Source: Clostridia bacterium
GTDB lineage: Bacteria; Bacillota_A; Clostridia; Christensenellales; Aristaeellaceae
Assembly (NCBI GenBank): GCA_017525805.1
Contig: JAFXSH010000032.1
Coordinates: 1 to 40,367 of the forward strand
Direction: 5' to 3'
Length of the DNA stretch: 40,367 nt
Part shown: positions 1-7,758 of the stretch, one piece after another
How the letters are laid out: every line of letters begins with the position of its first letter
How positions within the stretch are numbered: position 1 is the first letter of the stretch
Program-made: the position numbers and the translations under genes
The notes under the pieces: model-generated
Database searches by the model: none
What the model saw: the letters and a program-made list of their open reading frames with translations, nothing else
What the model was told of the DNA's origin: nothing

Positions 1-801
1 AGCGCCGCCGCCGTGGGGGGCGTAGCCGCCATAGGTGTCCACGATGATCTTGCGCCCGGTCAGGCCGCTGTCGCCCGCGGGACCGCCCACCACAAAGCGC
101 CCGGTGGGGTTGATAAAATATTTGGTATCCGCGCTCAGCAATTCGGCGGGGATCACCTGCTTGATCACGTCCTCGATCATGGCGCGCTCGATCTGCTCAT
201 GGGTAACGGCGTCGTCATGCTGGGTGGAGATCACAATGGTATCCACTGCCACGGGTTTGCCGTCCTCGTACACTACGGTCACCTGGGATTTGCCGTCGGG
301 ACGCATCCAGGGGCAAATGCCGGTTTTGCGCACTACCGCCATACGCCGGGTGAGCCGATGGGCCAGGGCGATGGGCATAGGCATCATTTCCGGGGTCTCG
401 TCGCAGGCGAAGCCAAACATCATGCCCTGATCACCCGCGCCGGTTTCGTTTTCTTCCTGGGAACGGGTTTCCAAAGCATCGTCCACGCCCTGGGCGATAT
501 CGGGGGATTGGTCATGCACGGCGGTGAGCACGGCGCAGGATTCCCCATCAAAGCCCTTTTTGGCCCGGTCGTAGCCAATTTCATTGACTACTTTGCGAAC
601 GATGTCCGCGATGGGCACATAGCCCTGGGTGGTGATTTCGCCCATGACCAGGATCAGGCCGGTGGTGGCGCAGGTTTCACAGGCTACCCGGGAATAGGGG
701 TCCTGCTCCAGCAGGGCGTCCAGCACGGCGTCGGAAATCTGGTCGCAGATTTTATCCGGATGCCCTTCGGTAACGGATTCGGAAGTGAATAATGTGCGCA
801 T
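1..801 (-). CDS. metK: S-adenosylmethionine synthetase, 3' end beyond the window
   Basis: Makes S-adenosylmethionine from methionine and ATP in the cytoplasm. The first 267 codons are visible and the gene runs off the left edge (family length is near 390-400 residues). Translation from the ATG at 801 begins [20 protein letters not shown], the nearly invariant MetK N-terminus. It also contains the [10 protein letters not shown] motif and ends at the edge in a [10 protein letters not shown] stretch, which in MetK precedes the phosphate-binding GKD segment. An AGGAGA ribosome binding site lies 6 bases upstream of the ATG. The gene sits behind its own SigA-type promoter, SAM-I riboswitch and terminator, so expression should fall when SAM is plentiful. 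Identification is secure; only the 3' end is unseen. Confidence 0.98.
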   Translation of the reverse strand, partial: MRTLFTSESVTEGHPDKICDQISDAVLDALLEQDPYSRVACETCATTGLILVMGEITTQGYVPIADIVRKVVNEIGYDRAKKGFDGESCAVLTAVHDQSPDIAQGVDDALETRSQEENETGAGDQGMMFGFACDETPEMMPMPIALAHRLTRRMAVVRKTGICPWMRPDGKSQVTVVYEDGKPVAVDTIVISTQHDDAVTHEQIERAMIEDVIKQVIPAELLSADTKYFINPTGRFVVGGPAGDSGLTGRKIIVDTYGGYAPHGGGA

Positions 802-846
802 GGTCTCGTCTCCTTTTGTCTGATTCTGAATACCGTACCGGGCCGC

Positions 847-878
847 GAAAATGCCGCCTGTCAACAGACAAGCGGCAT
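847..878 (-). terminator. Intrinsic attenuator terminator of the metK leader
   Basis: On the minus strand a 12 bp stem (one G-T pair) with a 4-base loop occupies 851-878 and is followed by a short T run at 847-850. It lies between the SAM-I aptamer and the metK start, where a riboswitch expression platform is expected. The T run is short, so termination may be partial. Confidence 0.85.
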
Positions 879-899
879 GAAAAACATCTATCGTTTGCG

Positions 900-1004
900 C
901 CTTATCTGCCAGCGTGATGCTCACGCTGCTGGAATTAGCACCTTGCGGTTTCCCGCCGGTTGCCGGGCTTCATCGGGCCAGTCCCTCAGCCGCTCTGGAT
1001 AAGG
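900..1004 (-). promoter_or_regulatory. SAM-I riboswitch (S-box) aptamer
   Basis: Read on the minus strand the element opens with CCTTATC (1004-998) and closes with GATAAGG (906-900), which pair as helix P1. Inside are the S-box signatures GATGAAGCCCGGCAACC and AAGGTGCTAATTCC, with the GAGGGACTGGCCC segment just before them. These are the conserved core of SAM-I aptamers. Binding of SAM would favour the terminator at 847-878 and shut off metK; this is inferred from the layout. Confidence 0.97.
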
Positions 1005-1020
1005 TATTCAGTTCGATAGA

Positions 1021-1049
1021 AGTATACGCTCATTTCGGCGCAACGTCAA
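1021..1049 (-). promoter_or_regulatory. SigA-type promoter of the metK leader
   Basis: On the minus strand TTGACG (1049-1044) and TATACT (1026-1021) are separated by exactly 17 bases. The start of transcription would fall about ten bases before helix P1 of the SAM-I aptamer, which fits. Confidence 0.85.
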
Positions 1050-1107
1050 GAGGGGGCGCGTAGGAAAAAGTGGAAAACAGAAAAAACGGACAATGTACGG
1101 CACGGCT

Positions 1108-1572
1108 TTACAGATCGATCCAGATGCCGGTATCCCGCATCAGCGAGTTTGGAATACTGCGGTAAAAGCGCTGCGCTTCCCCATTGCTGGCCGTAAGGGC
1201 AATCAAAGTATTTGCGCCTTCTTCCTTCAGGCGTCTGCATGCTTCCGCAAGCAGCGCCTGGGCAATGCCTTGATGCCGATGGCTTTTCAGTACGCAGATC
1301 CAATCCAGATATGCTTTTACTGAACCGTCAAAATGGCTGGGAATGAGCACGGTATCTATTCGTCCGGCCACCCGGCCCTCCGCGTAGGCGATAAGCGACA
1401 GGGAATGACGGAAACGATGATCCAGAAAACTGGCCTGAACGGCGGCGGTATAAGCGTCGTCGATTTCCCAGCCCCAAACGTTTTCTTCCTCTCTCAGCCG
1501 CTTTTCAAAATTCAGCACGTCGGGAACGCGGTCCAAAGTAAACTGCTCTATGCGAATATCGTTCCCGTTCAT
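1108..1572 (-). CDS. GNAT-family N-acetyltransferase
   Basis: Predicted cytoplasmic acetyl-CoA-dependent N-acetyltransferase of 154 residues, a normal size for a single GNAT domain. The coenzyme A-binding motif A is recognisable: a beta strand ending in ICVLKSHRHQGIAQALL, followed by an amphipathic helix and the late LIALTASNGEAQRFYRSI segment typical of motif B. The acceptor substrate cannot be told from sequence. The ATG overlaps the glpK stop codon as ATGA, so it is translationally coupled to glycerol kinase and is the last gene of that operon. The C-terminus after the motif B helix is short. Only a T-rich stretch, with no clear hairpin, follows the stop codon. Confidence 0.85.
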   Translation of the reverse strand: MNGNDIRIEQFTLDRVPDVLNFEKRLREEENVWGWEIDDAYTAAVQASFLDHRFRHSLSLIAYAEGRVAGRIDTVLIPSHFDGSVKAYLDWICVLKSHRHQGIAQALLAEACRRLKEEGANTLIALTASNGEAQRFYRSIPNSLMRDTGIWIDL

Positions 1573-3071
1573 TTATTCGTTTCCGCCCAATGCAGCGCAC
1601 CGTCTACCGCCCGATGCCAGCCGGTGAGCAGTTCCTCCCGCCGTTTTTCGTCCATCTGGGGCTTGAAGGAATCCGCCACGTGCCACCCGGCGGCGGTTTC
1701 TTTCAGGTCCTTGTAGATGCCTACGGCCAGTCCTGCAAGCAGGGCCGCACCCAAGGCGGTGGTTTCCAGCACGGCGGGCCGCTGGACGGGCACGCCCAAA
1801 AGGTCGGCTTGGAACTGCATCAGCAGCTTGTTGGCGCTGGCGCCGCCGTCCACCCGCAGGGCGGCGCTGGGCTGGCCGCAGTCCTGGGCCATGGCGGAAA
1901 ACAGGTCCCGGCTCTGGTAGGCGATGCTTTCCAGGGCGGCGCGGACGATGTGCGCCCGACCCGTGCCGCGGGTCATGCCAACCAACGTACCCCGAGTGTA
2001 CATGTTCCAGTAGGGCGCGCCCAGGCCCGTGAAAGCGGGCACTAAATACACCCCGCCGGTATCGGAAACGGAAGCGGCCACCGGCTCGCTTTCGGCGGCG
2101 GAGGAAATCATGTGCATTTCGTCCCGCAGCCATTGGATGGTGGCCCCGCCCATGAAAACGCTGCCCTCGAAAGCAAAGGTGGGCACGCCGTTCAGCCGCC
2201 ACGCCATGGTGGTGAGCAGGCCGCACTGGGACAGGCGGAATTCATGGCCCGCGTTCATGAGCATGAAGCAGCCGGTGCCGTAGGTGTTCTTTACGTCGCC
2301 TTCCGTAAAGCACGCCTGGCCGAACAGGGCGGCGTGCTGGTCGCCTACCAGCGCGGCAACGGGGATGCGCGCGCCCAGCAGGTCTTCCCGCAGCATGCCC
2401 ACCACATGGGCGGTATCCACCACTTCGGGCAGAATCTCCCGGGGGATATCCAGGATGGACAGCAGTTCGTCGTCCCATTGCTGGGTGTGCAGATTGAACA
2501 GCATGGTGCGCCCGGCGTTGGTGGCGTCGGTTACGTGGGGGTGGCCCTCCACCAGATGCCAGGCCAGGAAGGAATCCACCGTGCCAAAGCAGATTTCGCC
2601 CTTCTTCGCCCGCTCCCGCAGGTTCAGTTCGTCCAGCAGCCATTTGATTTTGCTGCCCGCGAAATAGGCGTCGGGCACCAGTCCGGTTTTCTGCCGGATC
2701 ACGTCGCCGCAGCCGTCCGCCATGAGCTTTTCAATGATGGGCGCGGTGCGTCGGCATTGCCACACGATGGCGTTGTACAGGCAGGCCCCAGTTTCCCGAT
2801 CCCACAAAAAGGTGGTTTCCCGCTGGTTGGTGATGCCGATGGCGGCGATTTCCTTGGGGTCGATCTCCGCCTTGCGCACGGCGGTGCGCAGGGCTTCGAT
2901 CTGGGTGGACAGGATATCGGCGGGGTCGTGCTCCACCCAGCCGGGATGGGGATAGTGCTGGGGAAATTCCTGGGCGGCGGCGGTGACCATATGGCCTTCC
3001 AGGGTGAATACCACAGCCCGGGAACTGGTGGTTCCCTGGTCCAGCGCCACCAGATAACGTTTATTCATCAT
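1569..3071 (-). CDS. glpK: Glycerol kinase (FGGY family)
   Basis: Phosphorylates glycerol to sn-glycerol 3-phosphate with ATP in the cytoplasm. The 500-residue product has the usual length and carries GlpK hallmarks in order: VALDQGTTSSRA (phosphate loop), GWVEHDPADI, GITNQRETT, NAIVWQCRRT, GDQHAALFGQACF, NTYGTGCFMLMN, TGLGAPYWNMY and the ALRVDGGASAN adenosine-binding region. These match glycerol kinase rather than xylulose or gluconate kinases. The loop before GDQHAALFG reads HVVGMLREDLLGARIP; I do not see the HFYG-type histidine that HPr phosphorylates in low-GC Gram-positive enzymes, so PTS control by that route looks unlikely. AAGGAGG lies 9 bases before the first ATG (a second ATG follows directly). 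It sits 24 bases after the second permease gene, which ties kinase to transporter. Confidence 0.96.
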   Translation of the reverse strand: MMNKRYLVALDQGTTSSRAVVFTLEGHMVTAAAQEFPQHYPHPGWVEHDPADILSTQIEALRTAVRKAEIDPKEIAAIGITNQRETTFLWDRETGACLYNAIVWQCRRTAPIIEKLMADGCGDVIRQKTGLVPDAYFAGSKIKWLLDELNLRERAKKGEICFGTVDSFLAWHLVEGHPHVTDATNAGRTMLFNLHTQQWDDELLSILDIPREILPEVVDTAHVVGMLREDLLGARIPVAALVGDQHAALFGQACFTEGDVKNTYGTGCFMLMNAGHEFRLSQCGLLTTMAWRLNGVPTFAFEGSVFMGGATIQWLRDEMHMISSAAESEPVAASVSDTGGVYLVPAFTGLGAPYWNMYTRGTLVGMTRGTGRAHIVRAALESIAYQSRDLFSAMAQDCGQPSAALRVDGGASANKLLMQFQADLLGVPVQRPAVLETTALGAALLAGLAVGIYKDLKETAAGWHVADSFKPQMDEKRREELLTGWHRAVDGALHWAETNK

Positions 3072-3095
3072 GGGAAAACGCCTCCTTGGGTTCGA

Positions 3096-4487
3096 TTATT
3101 TCATGGCGGCCTTGCTCATACCGGTCATGATATATTTTTGCAGGATCAGGAACAGGAACACGATGGGAATGATGGCCATCACTGCCCCGGCCATGATTTC
3201 GTTGTAGTTGCTCACGAACTGCCCGGCGTAGGTTTCTTTCAGGCGCTGCACGCCCACGGCAATGGTGCGGCTGGCTTCGGACTGAGTGACCATCTTGGGC
3301 CAGAAGTAGCTGTTCCAGCCGTTGATGAAGCTGATGATGCTGATGGTGATCAGGGTTGGCTTGCACATGGGGCACAGCACGTTGATGATGGTGCCGAACC
3401 GGCCTAAGCCGTCGATGCGGCCCGCTTCGATATAGCTGTTGTCCACAGCCATGAAATTCTGGCGCAGCATGAAGATGAAGTAGGCGCTCACAAGGTTGGG
3501 CAGCACCACGCCGGTCCAGGTATCGATGGCGTTGAGCCGGGCGATGATCACGTAAATGGGAACGAAGGTCACCTGGATGGGTACCATCAGCGCGCCCAGA
3601 ACAAACATGAACAGCACGTTTTTGCCCTTGAAATTGCCTTTGGAAAAGCCGTAGGCCGCCATGACGCCGATGGTCAGTTCGCCAAGCATCATGATCACGG
3701 TGGTCACCAGCGTGTTCACCAGATACCGGCCAAAAGGCGCTTTGTTCAAAACGTTGGGATAATTCTCCCACACGAACTTGTCAGGCCACAGCGTGGGCAC
3801 CGCCCGCATCAGCTCGTCCGACGTTTTCAGGGAGGAAATCACCATCCAGTAGATGGGGAAGAGGGAAATGAGCACGATCAGGATGGCGGCGGCATACTGG
3901 GCGGTGACCCGGTACACGCTGTGGGCGATCTGCAAATGCTCGTCCGCCTTTACGATGGGGGAGACGAAGCGCATATACAGGCCGCAGACCAGCACGAAGC
4001 CCAGCAGAATCAGCGCGGCCATGCCGAAAGCGGAGTAGTTTTTCGCGATCAGGTTCAGATCCTGATGGAAGTTATACTCAATGAAGTCCGGCAATTGCCG
4101 CGCTTCCTCCAGGGTGGACGCCGTGCCGCCAGCCAGGGCGGCGTGCTTTTGCAGCGTAGCGTTATAGGACAGAAGGCCGAAACCCCAGCAGGCGCCTAAG
4201 ATCACCGCGAGAATCGTCAGCAGCGCCAGCAGATCGAAGAATCCGCTCTGCCGCATACGCCGCCATGGACCGTAAGGACTGGCTTTTTCTTTCATCCGGC
4301 GGACGCCGTCTTTCCACATCATGGGAATGGGCGCGAGGATCAGCGCGGCGGCTGGGATCAGCAGATAATACTTGAAAGACCCCGCCGTTTTCAGAGGGAT
4401 CAAAACGAGGGTGAAGAACAGGAGCGCGAAGCCGATGATCACGCAGACCGTTCCGATTTTCTTTTGCCGGTTCAGCTTTTTGAACAT
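3096..4487 (-). CDS. ABC sugar/polyol permease, MalG/UgpE type, with N-terminal membrane extension
   Basis: Inner-membrane subunit of a carbohydrate-uptake ABC transporter. The C-terminal half (about residues 195-463) is a standard MalG-type permease. It has FPIYWMVISSLKTSDEL near the start and the ATPase-docking EAA loop YIEAGRIDGLGRFG near 352-365. Residues 1-190 are extra: hydrophobic segments near 11-30, 40-56, 84-106 and 153-175, plus a short soluble stretch between the last two. Family members are usually near 280 residues; this one has 463. The gene starts 19 bases after the first permease ends, behind GGAGGCGG. The extension may pair with the equally unusual extension of the partner permease. 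Its function is unknown. Confidence 0.9.
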   Translation of the reverse strand: MFKKLNRQKKIGTVCVIIGFALLFFTLVLIPLKTAGSFKYYLLIPAAALILAPIPMMWKDGVRRMKEKASPYGPWRRMRQSGFFDLLALLTILAVILGACWGFGLLSYNATLQKHAALAGGTASTLEEARQLPDFIEYNFHQDLNLIAKNYSAFGMAALILLGFVLVCGLYMRFVSPIVKADEHLQIAHSVYRVTAQYAAAILIVLISLFPIYWMVISSLKTSDELMRAVPTLWPDKFVWENYPNVLNKAPFGRYLVNTLVTTVIMMLGELTIGVMAAYGFSKGNFKGKNVLFMFVLGALMVPIQVTFVPIYVIIARLNAIDTWTGVVLPNLVSAYFIFMLRQNFMAVDNSYIEAGRIDGLGRFGTIINVLCPMCKPTLITISIISFINGWNSYFWPKMVTQSEASRTIAVGVQRLKETYAGQFVSNYNEIMAGAVMAIIPIVFLFLILQKYIMTGMSKAAMK

Positions 4488-4505
4488 GAGGTTCCGCCTC
4501 CTTTC

Positions 4506-6218
4506 TTACGCGTCGTAGTTCACGTTCCGGTTGGAGAAGCGCATGGTGGCCGCTGTGCACACCAGCAGGATCACGAAGAACACCAGGGACACCGCCGCGC
4601 CGCGCGCGGTGTGGAAATCCTTGAAGGTCAGGTTGTAAATCCACTGCACCATCACGTTGGTAGCCGTGCCGGGACCGCCGCCGGTCATCACGTCCACGGA
4701 TTGGAATACCTTCATGCTGGCAATGAACGTGGTCACGAACAGGAACAGGGTGGTGGGTGCCAGCAGGGGAATGGTGATATACCGGAAGCGCTGCACGCCG
4801 TCCGCCCCGTCGATGGCCGCGGCTTCGTAATAATCGGTGCTGATGCCCTTCATGGCGGAAAGGTAAATCATCATGGCGTAGCCCACCACGCGCCAGCCGG
4901 TGAGGATCAGCACGCCGGACAGCGCGGTGTTTGCGTCGATCAGCCAGTGAGGCCCCTGAATGCCGAAAAGAGAAAGGGCATAGTTCATGATGCCTTCCAT
5001 CTGCCCGATGCCCGTGGCGATGCTGGAATGCAAAATCCACTGGAACACCACGGCGCTGGTGGATACGGCGATGTACTTGGGCATGAACACGATGGCGCGC
5101 ATGGCGTTGAACATCTTCGTCATGCGGTTAAAGAGCAGCGCCAGCAGCATGCCGCCCACCAGCGTGATCACGACCTCCCAGAACATGTACACCCCGGTGA
5201 TTTGCAGGCTTTCCCAGAAATAGCGCGTGCCCGCGCCGTTGAAGATCCATTCAAAATTGAGGAAGCCCACAAATTCCTGCTTGCCCGTAGTGAGCACGGA
5301 CATGTTGGTGAAGGAAATGCGGATCAGGTCGATCACCGGATAATAGACGAACATGAGGAACAGCAGCAGAGCGGGTTCCACGAAAAACAGGTCCTTCATC
5401 CGCTCCCAGCGCTGGATCCGCATCATGATCCCGTTGAAAATCAGCACCAGGCCCAGCAGCAGGATCATCACAGCGTAATTCATGATGGCGCTGACCGGCG
5501 CGATTGGAATATCGCCTTTCACCGTCACATAGTACGTGCCCGCTGCCGGGATTTCCATGGTCACCGGCGAGAGCGTACCGGCAGCAGAGAAGGCTGGAGC
5601 CATGGCGGCAGCCACTTCCTGCCCGTTCAGGCTGTTGCACAGCACCAGACGTCTTTCGCTGGTGGAAAGAGAAGACATGACGTACAGCGTCAGCGTGCAG
5701 GGACCCTCCACCGTGGTTTTCAGGCTGCGGTATTTGCTGCTGCCCGCGCCGGGAAACTTGACGGCCTTGGTAAACGTCATGCCGTTATCCAAGGTGATGG
5801 GCTGTTCTTCGGCGATGACCGCCGTCTGCCTTTCCTTGGTGGCGGGAAATTGCAGTGATCCGCCCTTCAGCGCCTTTTTCGTTTCCCCGATTTCAAATTC
5901 CTCCACGTTGACGCAGTCGTCTTCCGCGGTGGACAGGGAAGCGTAATAAACGTGAACGCCGCTTTCCTCGCCGTCCATGTCAAACGCGCCGGTAATGCCG
6001 GTTCCTGCGCTGAGCGCCACTTCCCGGGCGATGAACACCTGATCCGCCATATCGGCGAAAGGCGAAATCTGCCAATCCCCCACCAGATAGCCAAACAGGC
6101 CCACCAGGGCGATCACCGCGCCCAAAATGATCAGCGCCAAGCCGGTCCGGCGCTGGGCGGGCGAAATCAGCTTCCGTTCGCGCAGCTTGTCTTCCTTGAT
6201 CCTCAAAACGTCTTTCAC
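4506..6218 (-). CDS. ABC sugar/polyol permease, MalF/UgpA type, with fused extracytoplasmic domain
   Basis: Inner-membrane subunit of a carbohydrate-uptake ABC transporter, 570 residues where about 300 is normal. The permease part runs from about 275 to 565 and has the EAA loop EAAAIDGADGVQRF near 465-478. Before it lie a membrane segment (about 26-48), a soluble stretch (about 50-240) and a second membrane segment (about 244-264). This places residues 50-240 outside the membrane. Within it, 150-235 (KAVKFPGAGSSKYRSLKTTV, then CTLTLYVMSS and AGTYYVTVKG) resembles beta-sandwich domains attached to pectate lyases and other secreted carbohydrate-active proteins; this likeness is from pattern memory only. 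The start is GTG at 6218 with GAGGG upstream. No ATPase gene is in the operon, so a shared MsmX-like ATPase is likely. Confidence 0.9.
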   Translation of the reverse strand: MKDVLRIKEDKLRERKLISPAQRRTGLALIILGAVIALVGLFGYLVGDWQISPFADMADQVFIAREVALSAGTGITGAFDMDGEESGVHVYYASLSTAEDDCVNVEEFEIGETKKALKGGSLQFPATKERQTAVIAEEQPITLDNGMTFTKAVKFPGAGSSKYRSLKTTVEGPCTLTLYVMSSLSTSERRLVLCNSLNGQEVAAAMAPAFSAAGTLSPVTMEIPAAGTYYVTVKGDIPIAPVSAIMNYAVMILLLGLVLIFNGIMMRIQRWERMKDLFFVEPALLLFLMFVYYPVIDLIRISFTNMSVLTTGKQEFVGFLNFEWIFNGAGTRYFWESLQITGVYMFWEVVITLVGGMLLALLFNRMTKMFNAMRAIVFMPKYIAVSTSAVVFQWILHSSIATGIGQMEGIMNYALSLFGIQGPHWLIDANTALSGVLILTGWRVVGYAMMIYLSAMKGISTDYYEAAAIDGADGVQRFRYITIPLLAPTTLFLFVTTFIASMKVFQSVDVMTGGGPGTATNVMVQWIYNLTFKDFHTARGAAVSLVFFVILLVCTAATMRFSNRNVNYDA

Positions 6219-6243
6219 AGCCGATCCCTCTTTGATTCTTGAA

Positions 6244-6271
6244 AGGGGAGAGGAAATATCTCCTCTCCCCT
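6244..6271 (-). promoter_or_regulatory. Intercistronic hairpin between binding-protein and permease genes
   Basis: A perfect 11 bp inverted repeat (arms 6244-6254 and 6261-6271, 6-base loop) lies in the 75-base gap after the binding-protein stop codon. No T run follows on the minus strand, so it is not a full terminator. Such hairpins commonly stabilise the upstream message and leave more binding protein than permease. Confidence 0.6.
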
Positions 6272-6293
6272 CATATTTTGCCGCGTATGCGAG

Positions 6294-7604
6294 TTATTTC
6301 ACAGCGTCCAGTTCCGCCTGAATCTCAATGGCCAGCTGATCCAGGGTCTCCTTCACGGGAGCGCCGTTGTTGTAAATTTCAGCCAGGGCAGCGCGCCACA
6401 GGTTGCCGCAGTTATTGTAAGCGGGGTTCTGGTTGCGGGGGTTGATCCAGGAAGCCATCTTGATAATGGGATCCATAGCGGGCTTCTTGGCCAGGTATTC
6501 CTGATATTCGGGCAGGTCCACCACGCTGCCGCGGGTGGGCAGGTAGCCGGTGTTGTCGCTCCAGTACAGGTTGATTTCGGGGCTGGCCATGAACATCATG
6601 AACTGCCAGGCCGCGTTCTTTTCCGCCTGAGAAGCCTTGGCGGGAATGAAGATGGCTGCGCCGCCCACTTCGCTCTTGAAGCTCTCGCCGTCGCTGCCGC
6701 CGGGCAGCCAGGCCATGCCCACTTCAAACCGGGCCGCTTCGTCTTCCAGAGCGTTCACGCGGTTGACGTAAGTGGTGTACAGGGAAGAGGTATGGAACAC
6801 GCTGAACGCGCCGCCCGCGATGAACAGGTCGCGCATGTTGGAGGACGCGCCGGAGCCATAAGCATAGTAGGCGTAGCCCTTATCGATCCATTCCTTGATC
6901 TTGGTGTTCAGCTCGATGCTCTTTTCGCTGTTCACGTCGGTGGTGCCTTCGTCGGTCACGATCTGCACGCCGTTGTTCTTGAACAGCATTTCATGATACC
7001 AATAGTCCCAGCCGCCGAATACGGTGCCGTAACGCTTGGTGGTGCCGTCCTCGTTGAACAGGGTGGCCTTTTCCAGGAAAGCTTCCATTTCGTCGATGGT
7101 CTTAGGCATTTCGATGCCTTCGGCTTCGGCGACGGTCTTGTTGTAATACATGCACTGGGTGGAAATCAGATAGGGCAGGCAGATCTGCTCGTCGTCATAG
7201 CTGGTGGAAGCCAGCAGGCCCTCGCCGAAGTCCTCCACATCATAATCGAAAGCGTCGATGTAGGGGTCCAGCACCTCGCACAGCCCGGCAGCGCCGTAGG
7301 CGGCGGGATAGGAGGTGTTGCAGCACACCAGGGCGGGCACCGCGCCAGCCGCGTCGGCGGCCCGGAAAGCGGTGTCGATATCGGCGTAGGCGCCCTTGTA
7401 CACGGGCACCACGGTGATGCCCATGCCGTTTTCGGCGTTGAACTTGTCTACCATGTAGGCGATCTGCTCATCGAACTGGCTCTCATGGGCATGCCACCAT
7501 TCGATGGTGATGGGCTCGGTCACATCGTATTCAGTGGCCGCCATGGCTGGAATCACGGACAGCGCCATCACGGCGCACAGCAGGAACGCAAAGAATCTCT
7601 TCAT
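6294..7604 (-). CDS. Extracellular solute-binding protein, family 1 (UgpB-like)
   Basis: Captures a sugar or polyol outside the cell for the two permeases encoded downstream. The 436-residue product starts with a signal peptide (MKRFFAFLLCAVMALSVIPA) that ends in AMA and has no lipobox cysteine. The mature part has family 1 landmarks: ITIEWWHAHE, the WDYWYHEM region near 199-206 that corresponds to the ligand-stacking tryptophans of UgpB, GGAAIFIPA, and NTGYLPTR. The region aligned by eye with the UgpB phosphate-contacting GLRLGN reads YNNCGN, so the arginine seems absent; a non-phosphorylated ligand such as glycerol or a glycerol-containing sugar would suit the neighbouring glpK. AGGAGG lies 9 bases before the ATG. 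First gene of the operon. Confidence 0.92.
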   Translation of the reverse strand: MKRFFAFLLCAVMALSVIPAMAATEYDVTEPITIEWWHAHESQFDEQIAYMVDKFNAENGMGITVVPVYKGAYADIDTAFRAADAAGAVPALVCCNTSYPAAYGAAGLCEVLDPYIDAFDYDVEDFGEGLLASTSYDDEQICLPYLISTQCMYYNKTVAEAEGIEMPKTIDEMEAFLEKATLFNEDGTTKRYGTVFGGWDYWYHEMLFKNNGVQIVTDEGTTDVNSEKSIELNTKIKEWIDKGYAYYAYGSGASSNMRDLFIAGGAFSVFHTSSLYTTYVNRVNALEDEAARFEVGMAWLPGGSDGESFKSEVGGAAIFIPAKASQAEKNAAWQFMMFMASPEINLYWSDNTGYLPTRGSVVDLPEYQEYLAKKPAMDPIIKMASWINPRNQNPAYNNCGNLWRAALAEIYNNGAPVKETLDQLAIEIQAELDAVK

Positions 7605-7678
7605 CCCGGGTATCCTCCTTTTTTATTGGGTGGCAATCCTTTTCCAACGCGCGCAGGATTTGCCTTTTCTCTGGATAT

Positions 7679-7707
7679 ATGATACCAGATTGCACAGTTT
7701 TCGTCAA
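7679..7707 (-). promoter_or_regulatory. SigA-type promoter of the binding-protein/glpK operon
   Basis: Minus strand TTGACG (7707-7702), 17-base spacer, then TATCAT (7684-7679), preceded by TGG (extended -10). The predicted leader is about 65 bases. Confidence 0.8.
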
Positions 7708-7758
7708 TAGGAAGAGAAAAATAATCTGGGCCTATGCAAAGCTCACACCAGGAAAACG

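Noticed and set aside
2112..3407. A 431-codon open frame on the plus strand
   Set aside because: Antisense to glpK and the end of the second permease; no family features.
4464..5858. A 464-codon open frame on the plus strand
   Set aside because: Antisense to the first permease gene; His/Gly/Gln-rich and without recognisable domains or a start site.
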